Shown here: piece after piece, positions 34,082-42,058 of the stretch | Layout: every line of letters starts with the position of its first letter | Position numbering within the stretch: position 1 is the first letter of the stretch | Assembly: GCF_003254465.1 (NCBI RefSeq) | Contig: NZ_QDFI01000012.1 | Span: 1-64,000, forward strand | Source of the DNA: Meridianimarinicoccus zhengii | GTDB taxonomy: Bacteria; Pseudomonadota; Alphaproteobacteria; Rhodobacterales; Rhodobacteraceae | Length of the DNA: 64,000 bases | Direction of reading: 5' to 3' | The notes under the pieces: generated by a model | Database searches by the model: none | Told to the model about the DNA's origin: nothing | The model's input: the letters and a program-made list of their open reading frames with translations, nothing else | Made by a program: the position numbers and the translations under genes

Positions 34082-34807
34082 ATGAACTCTGAACCCCCTG
34101 CCGAATCCTCTCTGGCGCAACGGCGGACCAGGAATTCGGCGGTCGGGTACGTGCTTGACTGCATCAAGAAGGCCATCGTCCGCCGGGAACTCAAGCCCGG
34201 CGACATGCTGCCGTCTGAGACGGAACTCAGCGCGCAGCTCGGTGTCGGAAAGACCTCGATCCGCGAGGCGCTCAAGATGCTGCAGGCCGTGGGCGCCGTC
34301 GATATCCGGCACGGCCTTGGAACGGTGATCCGGAACGAACCCGGACCCGACATGCTGACGCCGCTGGTCTTTCAGTTGCTTCTGAAGGATGGCACGTCCG
34401 CCGAGCTTCTGGAGTTCCGCAAGCTGCTTGAGCCGAATTACACGGTTCTGGCCCAGGAAAAGGCGACCGAGGCCGACATCGCTGCGCTTGGGCGCTTGGT
34501 CGAGCGGCTTGAAAAGCGGATCGCCGAAGGCACGCAGACGGTGGAGGACGATCTCGGGTTCCATCGCGCGATCCTCCAGGCGACCCGTAATCCCTACATG
34601 ATCACGATGGGCAGCACGATCCTGGAACTGTTCCGAAGCTCCATCGAGAAATCGATCCGCGAAATTCCGAACGTCGCCGCATCCGATCACAGGGCGATCT
34701 ATGTCGCGTTCAAGTCGCGCGACCCGGCCCTGCTGCGCGCAGCCATCGAGAAAAGCTACGAGGGCTGGTCGCGCAGCCTGAACGCCCAGGACCGCGAGCA
34801 GACCTAG
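34082..34807 (+). CDS. FadR-subfamily GntR transcription regulator
   Basis: This 241-residue protein has a GntR winged helix (C-I-K-K-A-I-V-R-R-E-L-K-P-G-D-M-L-P-S-E-T-E-L, then G-V-G-K-T-S-I-R-E-A-L-K) in the first 80 residues. An all-helical FCD effector domain follows, with D-L-G-F-H-R-A-I-L-Q-A near residue 155. FCD regulators respond to small acids, sugars or lipids. The gene ends 2 bases before the convergent ATPase gene of the adjacent transporter set, and both promoters carry TGACTGAT, so control of that set is likely. The ATG at 34082 lies downstream of the probable promoter; ATGs at 33998 and 34043 fall inside the palindromes. Confidence 0.85.
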   Translation: MNSEPPAESSLAQRRTRNSAVGYVLDCIKKAIVRRELKPGDMLPSETELSAQLGVGKTSIREALKMLQAVGAVDIRHGLGTVIRNEPGPDMLTPLVFQLLLKDGTSAELLEFRKLLEPNYTVLAQEKATEADIAALGRLVERLEKRIAEGTQTVEDDLGFHRAILQATRNPYMITMGSTILELFRSSIEKSIREIPNVAASDHRAIYVAFKSRDPALLRAAIEKSYEGWSRSLNAQDREQT

Positions 34808-34809
34808 GT

Positions 34810-35820
34810 TCAGCGCCGAATACAGGCCTTGAAGTGACCCGGCGCCACTTGTTCGAGCGGTGGAACCACCTTGGCGCATTCGTCCGTGGCAATCGGGCAG
34901 CGGGTCCGGAACACGCAGCCGGACGGGGGGTTCATCGGGCTGGGAATGTCACCCTGAAGCGGGGCCCTGTTGCGCCGGGCGCGCGGGTCCGGGACCGGCA
35001 CGGACGCGAGCAGAGCCTCGGTATACGGATGGCGCGGACTGGAATACAGGGCATCGACAGGTGCGATTTCCATGATCCGGCCGAGATACATAACGATCAC
35101 GCGGTCGCTGATGTGCTTCACCACCGCCAGATCATGGGCGATGAACAGCATCGTCAGCGACAGGCGCGACCGCAGATCGTCAAGCAGGTTGACGATCTGG
35201 GCCTGCACGGAAACATCGAGTGCGGACACCGGTTCGTCGCCGACGATGAAGCGCGGCTCGACCGCAAGCGCACGCGCGATCCCGATGCGCTGGCGCTGCC
35301 CGCCGGAAAACTCGTGCGGGTAACGACGCATGTGTTCGGGCCGCAAACCGACCGCAAGCAGCAGTTCGCCGATCCGGTCAGCGCGGGCACTACCGGGCGC
35401 AAGGCCGTGCGTGCCAAGCGCTTCGCCGATGATTCGACCGACATTCATGCGCGGGTTCAGGCTGCCATAGGGATCCTGAAATATGATCTGCATCTGCTTG
35501 CGATAGGGACGCATCGCGGCGGTCTCGAGCGGCACGAGATCGACCCCGTCAAAGAAGATCTCGCCCGATGTCGGCTGCTTCAACCGAAGGATGGTGCGCC
35601 CGACCGTCGTCTTTCCAGATCCGGATTCGCCGACGAGGCCAACGACCTCGCCGGTGCCGATCGTGAAACTCACGTCGTCCACCGCCTTGACGCCGATCGC
35701 ACGACCGGGCGGAACGCCGCGCTGCAGCGGGAAGTACCGCCGCAGGTTCCGGATATCGAGCAGCGGTTTGCCCATGGTCGGCGCACGTGTTTCGGCGGTC
35801 GCGGGATCGACATGGATCAT
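34810..35820 (-). CDS. Dpp/Opp-type ATP-binding protein (DppF-like)
   Basis: This 336-residue ATPase has Walker [10 protein letters not shown], signature F-S-G-G-Q-R-Q-R and Walker [11 protein letters not shown]. The oligopeptide C-terminal extension includes the Cys pair region C-V-F-R-T-R-C-P and a final C-I-R-R, a feature of Dpp/Opp ATPases. It overlaps the DppD-like gene by one base (TGATG). It should pair with DppD to drive import. No permease genes are present in this set, so it must use permeases from another locus, perhaps those at 27503-29316. Confidence 0.92.
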   Translation of the reverse strand: MIHVDPATAETRAPTMGKPLLDIRNLRRYFPLQRGVPPGRAIGVKAVDDVSFTIGTGEVVGLVGESGSGKTTVGRTILRLKQPTSGEIFFDGVDLVPLETAAMRPYRKQMQIIFQDPYGSLNPRMNVGRIIGEALGTHGLAPGSARADRIGELLLAVGLRPEHMRRYPHEFSGGQRQRIGIARALAVEPRFIVGDEPVSALDVSVQAQIVNLLDDLRSRLSLTMLFIAHDLAVVKHISDRVIVMYLGRIMEIAPVDALYSSPRHPYTEALLASVPVPDPRARRNRAPLQGDIPSPMNPPSGCVFRTRCPIATDECAKVVPPLEQVAPGHFKACIRR

Positions 35821-36827
35821 CAGCCTGCCTCCTTGCGGACGATGTCACCCCAGCGATGGCATCGGACCATATGGCCACCGCCCGTGTCTTCGAGGACGGG
35901 CATCTGGCGCCGGCAGGCGTCCATGGCGTAGCCGCAGCGCGGCTCGAAGGCGCAGCCGAGCGGGCGCATCAGGGCGTTGGGGACATTGCCGGGAATGGTG
36001 CGCAGCTTGCCCGAAGCCGGGCCAGCCGTGTCGACACGCGGGACGGAATCCAGAAGCCCCATCGTGTAGGGCATGAGCGGCTTCACGAACAGGTCGTCCA
36101 CCGTCGCCTCTTCGACCGTGCGTCCGGCATACATCACGACCACACGATCCGCCATTTCCGCGATCACGCCAAGATCATGGGTTATGAACAGGATCGACAT
36201 TCCGATGTCGCGCTGCAACTGGCGCATCAGGTCGAGGATCTGCGCCTGTATCGTCACGTCGAGCGCGGTCGTCGGCTCGTCGGCGATCAGCAGCCGGGGC
36301 TTGCAGGCGAGCGCCATGGCGATCATCACCCTTTGGCGCATGCCCCCAGACATCTCGTGGGGGTAATTCCGGGCCCGGCGGGCCGGCTCGGGGATGCCGA
36401 CCAGTTCGAGCATCTCTACGGCGCGCCGGTCGGCTGCCTTTCGGTCAAGCCGCTGGTGCAGCCGCACCACTTCGGCGATCTGCCGCCCGACCGTGTGCAC
36501 CGGGTTCAGGCTCGACATCGGTTCCTGGTAGATCATCGCGATGGCGTTTCCGCGGATCCGGCGCATCTCAGGGTCGGACATGCCAAGCAGGTCCATCCCG
36601 CCGAACCGGATGGCCCCGCCGGGCGCCATCGCGCCTGATGTCCCCAGCAGGCGCATGATCGCAAGGCTGGTCACGGACTTGCCGGAGCCGGATTCCCCGA
36701 CAACCCCCAGCGTCTCGCCCTCGTCTATGTGGAAGCTGACCCCGTCTACGGCCCGCACGACGCCTTCGTCCGTCCGGAAATGAACCTTCAGGTCATCGAC
36801 ATCGAGAAGAACATTCCCCGCAATCAT
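35820..36827 (-). CDS. Dpp/Opp-type ATP-binding protein (DppD-like)
   Basis: This 335-residue ATPase has Walker [11 protein letters not shown]-loop region [13 protein letters not shown], signature M-S-G-G-M-R-Q-R and Walker [11 protein letters not shown]. The C-terminus has the C-A-F-E-P-R-C-G and A-C-R-R cysteine pattern of oligopeptide ATPases. Its start overlaps the binding-protein stop (ATGA) and its stop overlaps the DppF start. It forms a heterodimer with DppF in related systems. The lack of DppB/DppC genes next to it is unusual. Confidence 0.92.
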   Translation of the reverse strand: MIAGNVLLDVDDLKVHFRTDEGVVRAVDGVSFHIDEGETLGVVGESGSGKSVTSLAIMRLLGTSGAMAPGGAIRFGGMDLLGMSDPEMRRIRGNAIAMIYQEPMSSLNPVHTVGRQIAEVVRLHQRLDRKAADRRAVEMLELVGIPEPARRARNYPHEMSGGMRQRVMIAMALACKPRLLIADEPTTALDVTIQAQILDLMRQLQRDIGMSILFITHDLGVIAEMADRVVVMYAGRTVEEATVDDLFVKPLMPYTMGLLDSVPRVDTAGPASGKLRTIPGNVPNALMRPLGCAFEPRCGYAMDACRRQMPVLEDTGGGHMVRCHRWGDIVRKEAG

Positions 36828-38407
36828 GATCGCGCCCCGGTGCCGCTGGCAGACGCGCCGTCGGACATGCGGATCGACCAGAAATCCTCGTTGTGGCCCC
36901 CCGGATAGGGCCGGAAATGCGCCACGCGGTCGCTGACCGCGACATGGCGCGGCATTTGCCAGAACGGCACGCTGATCGCCTCGTCATGGGTGATCGCCTG
37001 CAGCGCATGACCAAGGTCGCGTTGGCGATCCGGATCGGTGGTCTGTTGCAGCTTGCGGTACAGCCGCACGAACCGGTCGGCCGCCGGGCCGGTCCAGTTG
37101 GTGGAATTGGCCTCCCTTTCAGGGTGGATCGGCCAGAGATCTGTTTCGGCGGTCATCTCCACCCCGGCATGGCCATGCCCGTGCAGGCCGCCAAGGGTTC
37201 CCGCGACCTGCCCGGGCAAATACTCCGTCGCCCAATCGCGTTCGCGCACGGCCTCCACCGCTATGCCGACCGCTTCGAGATAGGGCACGACCGCGGTGGC
37301 CAGCGCGCCGCAGGCGGGTGCCGCGCTCCAGTCTATCGTCAGCGCGAAGCCGTCGGCATGGCCCGCATCGCGCAGCAACGCCCGGCTGCGGTCCGGATCA
37401 TGGTTGTATGGCCGGAGCGACGGGTTCGCGTTCGGAGGATTGACGAGGCTGGCAATCCGAACCCCCTGCCCGCCCGTCAGCGTCTGCCGCAAGGCTTCGA
37501 CATCGATCGCGTGATTGATCGCCTGCCGCACCCGCCGGTCCGATAGTGCCGGATGCGCCGCCTGGTTGATCATGAACGAAAGCCGCGTCGTGCTGGGCGA
37601 CGTCACCACGCGCAGGTTCGGGGCCTCTTCGAACACGCGGACCATTTCCGACGGGATCGGCGCGATATCCACCGTGCCCTGCAAGAGTTCCGCAACCAGA
37701 GTCGACGGTTCGGGAATGACCCGCAGGATGAGCCGGTCGAAGTTCGGCGCCGGATAGCCGCGCGGGTCCTTGAACGCGTCGTTGACCTCGAGGATCAACC
37801 GGTTGTCCGGCTCGTGCGACACGAAGCGGAACGGACCGGCGCCCACCGGATCAAAAGCCGTTTCCGAAATTCTCTCCCATGGCGGCGCGTCGGCATAGTG
37901 GCCCGGTTCGACCACGTAGCCATCGGCGCGCAGCAAGCGGGCGGGAAAGATGGCAATCGGCTCGGTCGTGTGCACATCAACCGTAAGGTCATCCACGATC
38001 TCGACCGACTCGATGGGTGCGCTTTTCATGTAGCGGCCCGAGGGAAAATCGGCTTGCCGGATCCGATCGAACGAGAACTTGACCGCTTCCGCGTTCAGCG
38101 GGGCGCCGTTGTGAAAGCTCATCCCCTCCCGAAGCTTTATACGCCAGATGTTCGGGTCGACAGGATCGATCGCCTCGGCCAGAAAGGGCTTGTATCCCAC
38201 TTCGCCGGTCTTGCCGTCGAAGTTGAAAGTCAACGCTCCGAAGATCGCGAGCGTCGAGGTATGATCGGAGAATCCCTGAACCTGTGTCGGTTCAAGCGTC
38301 GCAACATCGTTCGGCGTCGCGTAGACAACATCGACAGTGGATTGCGCATGTGCGCCGCCCATGGTCGCCACGAAGGCAGCCACTGCAGCAAGCGGACGAA
38401 TGACCAT
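36824..38407 (-). CDS. Dpp/Opp-type substrate-binding protein, orphan from permeases
   Basis: This 527-residue family-5 solute-binding protein has a signal peptide (M-V-I-R-P-L-A through G-G-A-H-A, about 21 residues). The mature domain has T-L-E-P-T-Q-V-Q, the block [14 protein letters not shown] and [11 protein letters not shown]. The ATG at 38407 follows a G-rich ribosome-binding site (AAAGGGGGGGAG). An ATG at 38491 would add 28 non-signal residues and lies in the palindromes upstream. It is the first gene of the minus-strand set with two ATPases and no permeases. The ligand is unknown. Confidence 0.92.
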   Translation of the reverse strand: MVIRPLAAVAAFVATMGGAHAQSTVDVVYATPNDVATLEPTQVQGFSDHTSTLAIFGALTFNFDGKTGEVGYKPFLAEAIDPVDPNIWRIKLREGMSFHNGAPLNAEAVKFSFDRIRQADFPSGRYMKSAPIESVEIVDDLTVDVHTTEPIAIFPARLLRADGYVVEPGHYADAPPWERISETAFDPVGAGPFRFVSHEPDNRLILEVNDAFKDPRGYPAPNFDRLILRVIPEPSTLVAELLQGTVDIAPIPSEMVRVFEEAPNLRVVTSPSTTRLSFMINQAAHPALSDRRVRQAINHAIDVEALRQTLTGGQGVRIASLVNPPNANPSLRPYNHDPDRSRALLRDAGHADGFALTIDWSAAPACGALATAVVPYLEAVGIAVEAVRERDWATEYLPGQVAGTLGGLHGHGHAGVEMTAETDLWPIHPEREANSTNWTGPAADRFVRLYRKLQQTTDPDRQRDLGHALQAITHDEAISVPFWQMPRHVAVSDRVAHFRPYPGGHNEDFWSIRMSDGASASGTGARS

Positions 38408-38470
38408 AGTTCTCCCCCCCTTTGGCCCAATTTCGCCGCCGCGACTCTCTGGTTGCGTTTGGCGAAAAGC

Positions 38471-38503
38471 ATGAGTGCAAGCTTCACTCATCAGTTGACT
38501 GAT
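38471..38503. promoter_or_regulatory. Two adjoining palindromes upstream of the binding-protein gene
   Basis: ATGAGTG (38471-38477) pairs with CACTCAT (38485-38491) around a 7-base centre. Overlapping its end is ATCAGT-TG-ACTGAT (38490-38503). The second includes TGACTGAT, also found before the GntR gene. Read on the minus strand they lie about 65-95 bases before the start codon, just past a possible -35 TTGACG (38527-38522). They look like regulator sites, with the nearby GntR protein as the natural candidate. Confidence 0.55.
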
Positions 38504-39057
38504 ATCACCTGTCTCGACGTTGCGTCAAGATGTATCAAGTTCGCATCGCGGATGGATCGTCGTGGCAGCTGGTCGCCAGCCCGCGCAGGTCACGCCCTTC
38601 TTGACCGCCGATGAATATCGGACGCGCCGACCCTGAATTGGGCCGCGCCCGGCAAGCCTCATGGAAACCGGAGCAGGATCAAGAATGAACGCCCCTATCG
38701 GCGCGGCTCGATCGACCAATACACCACGGCGTCAATTTATCCTGCCAGTACCGGACATTCCGGACTTTCATGGCATCCGATGTCGCACTCCGGCTGTCGA
38801 CGGGCGGTCTGCGGGATACCCGACGGCTGAAAGAGAGGAAGCCGCCCACATCGCACTGCGGATAAGCGGGCACGCCGCCGCGCTTGTCCAACTTGGCACG
38901 GCGGCGACAAGGCGAAATCGCCAGGCGCGGAGCCGCCCGTTTCGCCATGCGAGGCGAGCGCCGACACGCGCCTGCGCCCGGCATAATTGCCCCAGCCCCG
39001 AGGCTGCACCCCCTGCCGCATCCCGCCAACCTGTCCGCGCATTCCGGGCCGGAACCA
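38504..39057. other. Intergenic region before the toxin-antitoxin pair
   Basis: This region has 554 bases with no recognised gene. Frames of 60-140 codons are open on both strands, but the products are Arg/Ala/Pro-rich, lack any domain, and overlap one another. The left end near 38504-38560 holds the likely promoter of the minus-strand binding-protein gene. I see nothing else. Confidence 0.5.
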
Positions 39058-39086
39058 TGGACACCGGCCCTGGATGACGGTACGAT
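39058..39086 (+). promoter_or_regulatory. Probable promoter of the parDE-like pair
   Basis: TGGACA (39058-39063) and TACGAT (39081-39086) are separated by exactly 17 bases, with 4-5 matches each to sigma-70 consensus. The antitoxin start is 25 bases further on, behind AAGGGAGAA. GTACGATAC around the -10 is itself nearly symmetric and could serve as an antitoxin site. Confidence 0.45.
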
Positions 39087-39110
39087 ACTGGAGCACCAAG
39101 GGAGAACGCC

Positions 39111-39398
39111 ATGGGGGTTCACAAGCAGTCCGTCAGCTTCACGGAAGCCGCTTTTGCATACGCGAAGGAACTGGTCGACCGCGGCGACTACCCGAATGTC
39201 AGCGCCGCCGTCTCCGGCGAACTGGCCCGTGCCCGTGTCGCCCGCGAGCGGGAACAGACGCTGCTCGAGACCGAGGTGCGGCGACGCCTGCAAGTCCCCG
39301 TCGATCAGTGGGAGCCCGTGACCGATGTCGACGCGTTCACGGCGGACGCGCGGGCATTTCTGGCCGCAAGACATGCCGGCAAACCATCCCGGACATGA
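39111..39398 (+). CDS. ParD-like antitoxin
   Basis: This 95-residue protein has a short ribbon-helix-helix N-terminus: K-Q-S-V-S-F-T-E-A-A-F-A-Y-A-K-E-L-V, then Y-P-N-V-S-A-A-V-S-G-E-L. A charged, flexible C-terminal part would wrap the toxin. Such antitoxins bind their own promoter and neutralise a ParE partner. The following gene overlaps by ATGA and is ParE-like, so the pair is one operon. Length is normal for ParD. No other regulator is nearby. Confidence 0.8.
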   Translation: MGVHKQSVSFTEAAFAYAKELVDRGDYPNVSAAVSGELARARVAREREQTLLETEVRRRLQVPVDQWEPVTDVDAFTADARAFLAARHAGKPSRT

Positions 39399-39733
39399 TC
39401 CGGATCGAGCGGCACCCGCTCGTCCGGCGTGACCTGCGGGAGCTGGCGCGTCACGTGGCGGATGTATCCGGCGATCCGGGTGCCGCGGAACGTCGGCTCG
39501 ACCAGGTCGACGCACTTGTCGCGGACATCCTGGCGAACCCGACCCTTGGCACGGGCCTGAGCGCGAACCTGCCGGGCTGGCGGGTGCGTCATGGCGGTGT
39601 GGACCGTAGGATCACGATCGTCTTCCGGCTCACGGGGGCCGGGGACTGCCTCCAAATCGCGCTGGTCGCTTTCGGCGGCCAGAACTGGGTCGACATGGCA
39701 CCGGATCGATCCGACACCTTCGCGAAGGGCTGA
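39395..39733 (+). CDS. ParE-like toxin (RelE/ParE superfamily)
   Basis: This 112-residue basic protein has the RelE/ParE layout: I-E-R-H-P-L-V-R-R-D-L-R-E-L-A, a long helix, then L-P-G-W-R-V-R-H-G-G-V-D-R-R-I-T-I-V-F-R-L and a short terminal strand. ParE toxins block DNA gyrase, whereas RelE-type members cut mRNA; sequence alone does not decide between these. The start overlaps the antitoxin stop by ATGA. The product appears intact. It may serve as a stabilising element next to the T6SS locus. Confidence 0.75.
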   Translation: MIRIERHPLVRRDLRELARHVADVSGDPGAAERRLDQVDALVADILANPTLGTGLSANLPGWRVRHGGVDRRITIVFRLTGAGDCLQIALVAFGGQNWVDMAPDRSDTFAKG

Positions 39734-39893
39734 CCGAACGGCGGTCTGTGCGCGGCGGGGATGTGCATGAAGCCCACTCCGCGACCGTCTTGCGGGTGCC
39801 GCGTCACGCGCGGCCAGGGCATCCCGCGCCACGGGATGCGAAAGCCGCTGCCGCGCGCCACCTCCGCATAGCATGCATCGCCGCCCGACCGTG

Positions 39894-40172
39894 TCAGCAG
39901 CGGCCGACCCCGTCCGACTTGCCGGCGCTGACCACGGTACCGCCGCCATCGGTCACGATGCGGGTGAAACAGCTGTCCACGCCGTCTTCGCGCGCGGCGG
40001 CGCGCCAGATGTATTCCGTCTGCCCGTCGGCGAGCACATTCGCTTCGTCCGGCGGGCCGAGATCCGCGAAGACGGCGGTCAGCGGCGCGCCGGCATACTG
40101 CGCGTCGAGCGCATCCTGCGACGCACAGGCGAGTAGAAGAAAGAACGGTGCAATCAGGACTGCAATTCTCAT
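39894..40172 (-). CDS. Small putative lipoprotein
   Basis: This 92-residue protein has a hydrophobic N-terminus and lipobox L-L-A-C (Cys16), so it should be a lipid-anchored periplasmic or outer-membrane protein. The mature part has L-T-A-V-F-A-D-L-G-P-P-D-E-A-N and D-G-Q-T-E-Y-I-W-R, a pattern that recalls the SmpA/BamE-like fold in small lipoproteins. It ends in a Cys, and another Cys lies in S-C-F-T. It points away from the T6SS operon, whose first gene starts 290 bases away. It is too short and unlike TssJ to be called that. Function unknown. Confidence 0.6.
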   Translation of the reverse strand: MRIAVLIAPFFLLLACASQDALDAQYAGAPLTAVFADLGPPDEANVLADGQTEYIWRAAAREDGVDSCFTRIVTDGGGTVVSAGKSDGVGRC

Positions 40173-40461
40173 GGTTGGGCCCCGGGATTTTCAGGGCGGC
40201 CACGACGTGCGGCGGCCCGGGGCTTTACCCTGCCCGACCGGGACCGAGCCGACAAGCGCCATGCGCGAAGCCCGGCCGTAGAAAAAACTTCTCAAATGTG
40301 CGCTTCGATACAGAGCAAACGGCCCGGTTCCGGCGATCACCGTGCTTGACGGAACGGAAAAAAAGACGCTGGATACCCTTGGAGTATGGATTGCAGGAAT
40401 TGCGTCATGTCCCTGCGAAATGCATCAAGGTTTCGCAACTGCTGCGCCAGGGAGACCTAAG

Positions 40462-41478
40462 TTGCCGCTGAACCTTGTTGACCACGGCGCCCCAGCGCCG
40501 AGCGGCGAAGACCTGGAATACGAGAAGGTCTTCACCGATCTTCTTCTGGCCGCCCGGCCGGAAGAGGAACGGCAGGTCGGCAACGCGGTACAGGCGGGCG
40601 CAGAGCCAGATGCCAAGAAGATCGCCGACCATGCAGAGGCCGTGCTGGCGCAAAGCCACGACCTGCGCGCCGCGGTGCTTTTCGGGTACGCCGCCGCACG
40701 GCTGCGCGGCCTGCCCGGTCTGGCCGAGGCGACCGGGTACATCCGCGGCTGCCTCGAACAGTTCTGGGACACCTGCCACCCGCAGCTCGATGCGGATGAC
40801 GACAACGACCCGACGATGCGCATAAATGCGGTCCTGGGACTTGTGGAACCGGCGACGGTGCTGCGGGCCGTCCGCGGCGCACCGCTGACCGAAAGCCCCG
40901 CCTTCGGGCGGATGTCGCTGACCGACATCGCCATCGCAGAAGGCGAGATGTCCGCGCCCGAGGGTATGGACAACCCGCCCGACGCCGCGCGCGTAAGCGC
41001 GGCGTTCCGGGATACGCCCGAAGACGCGTTGCGGGCCACGCTGGATGCCGCGCGCGCCGCCCTCGCGGATGTCGAGGCCATCGACGCCGTCTTCAACGAA
41101 CGCACGCCGGGCCAAGGGCCGGAACTCGCGCCGCTCGTCAAGCTGCTGCGCCGCGCGACGACACGGCTGTCCGAAGTGATCGGCGACCCCGAACCCGCGC
41201 CGGAGGAGGACACAGTGGACGACACCGAAGACGCCCCGGCGGCGGCAAGACCGGCGCGTGCGGGCGGGGTGGGCGAGATCGCCTCGTCGCGCGACGTGGA
41301 GCAGGCGATCGACCGGATCATCAAGTACTACCGCGAGCATGAACCCTCCAGCCCGGTGCCGATGATCCTTGCACGGGCCAAGCGGCTGGTCGGGGCGGAT
41401 TTCATGACCATCGTGGCAGACATGGCTCCGGGCGGGCAGGATACCGTGCGGATGATCAGTGGAACCGAAGACGGATAA
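40462..41478 (+). CDS. tssA: T6SS TssA (ImpA-type N-terminal domain)
   Basis: TssA organises baseplate and sheath assembly of the type VI secretion system. The protein has the ImpA N-terminal block P-A-P-S-G-E-D-L-E-Y-E-K-V-F near its start and L-E-Q-F-W-D-T-C-H-P-Q-L-D-A-D-D-D-N-D-P-T-M-R near residue 100, then a short C-terminal domain (R-D-V-E-Q-A-I-D-R-I-I-K-Y-Y). I take a TTG at 40462, giving 338 residues, because AGGGAGAC lies 7-8 bases before it and the conserved domain begins at once. An ATG at 40420 or a GTG at 40342 would add 14 or 40 residues with no family match. The 289 bases upstream hold the likely main T6SS promoter (TTGACG near 40346 is a candidate -35). It is the first gene of the cluster. 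Confidence 0.85.
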   Translation: MPLNLVDHGAPAPSGEDLEYEKVFTDLLLAARPEEERQVGNAVQAGAEPDAKKIADHAEAVLAQSHDLRAAVLFGYAAARLRGLPGLAEATGYIRGCLEQFWDTCHPQLDADDDNDPTMRINAVLGLVEPATVLRAVRGAPLTESPAFGRMSLTDIAIAEGEMSAPEGMDNPPDAARVSAAFRDTPEDALRATLDAARAALADVEAIDAVFNERTPGQGPELAPLVKLLRRATTRLSEVIGDPEPAPEEDTVDDTEDAPAAARPARAGGVGEIASSRDVEQAIDRIIKYYREHEPSSPVPMILARAKRLVGADFMTIVADMAPGGQDTVRMISGTEDG

Positions 41479-41540
41479 CGCGCCGGGCACGGGCAGGTCT
41501 ACGCCCCGCCGGACAAGCAAACACAGACGGGAGAACGGAC

Positions 41541-42056
41541 ATGTCCAGCTCACAGAAATTCATCGCGCGCAACCGCGCGCCGCGCGTGCAGATCGAATAC
41601 GACGTCGAGCTTTACGGTGCCGAGAAGAAGGTGCAGCTGCCCTTCGTCATGGGCGTGATGTCGGATCTGGCCGGCAAGTCCGAGGTGCCCCAGCCCGGCA
41701 TCGCGGACCGCAAGTTCCTTGAAATCGACGTGGACAATTTCGACGACCGCATGAAGGCGATGAAGCCGCGCGTGGCCTTCACCGTGCCCAACACCCTGAC
41801 CGGCGAGGGCAACATGTCCGTGGACATCACCTTCGAGAGCATGGACGATTTTTCCCCCGCCGCGATCGCACGCAAGGTCGAGCCGCTCAAGGCGCTTCTG
41901 GACGCGCGCAACGAGCTGTCGAACCTGATGACCTACATGGACGGCAAGCCGGGCGCCGAGGATCTTCTGACCGAGGCGCTGGCCAATCCCGAGCTTCTAA
42001 AATCGCTGGCGGCCGCCCCGGCGCCGTCCGAAGACAACGACACGCAGGAGGCGTGA
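41541..42056 (+). CDS. tssB: T6SS contractile sheath small subunit TssB
   Basis: This 171-residue protein is the VipA/ImpB partner of TssC in the contractile sheath. It starts S-S-S-Q-K-F-I-A-R-N-R-A-P-R-V-Q-I-E-Y-D-V-E and has P-F-V-M-G-V-M-S-D-L-A-G, the usual family start. M-S-V-D-I-T-F-E-S-M-D-D-F-S-P lies in mid-sequence. The helix near the C-terminus (P-L-K-A-L-L-D-A-R-N-E-L) binds TssC. The gene ends 2 bases before the tssC start codon, with the tssC ribosome-binding site inside it. Confidence 0.96.
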   Translation: MSSSQKFIARNRAPRVQIEYDVELYGAEKKVQLPFVMGVMSDLAGKSEVPQPGIADRKFLEIDVDNFDDRMKAMKPRVAFTVPNTLTGEGNMSVDITFESMDDFSPAAIARKVEPLKALLDARNELSNLMTYMDGKPGAEDLLTEALANPELLKSLAAAPAPSEDNDTQEA

Positions 42057-42058
42057 GC

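Noticed and set aside
38661-39077. A 138-codon plus-strand frame before the toxin-antitoxin pair
   Set aside because: Low-complexity Arg/Ala/Pro composition, no ribosome-binding site of note and competing frames on the other strand.
40385-40420. A sigma-54-like promoter (GG and GC pairs) before tssA
   Set aside because: The spacing between the GG and GC pairs is 12 instead of 10 bases, and no sigma-54 activator gene is nearby.
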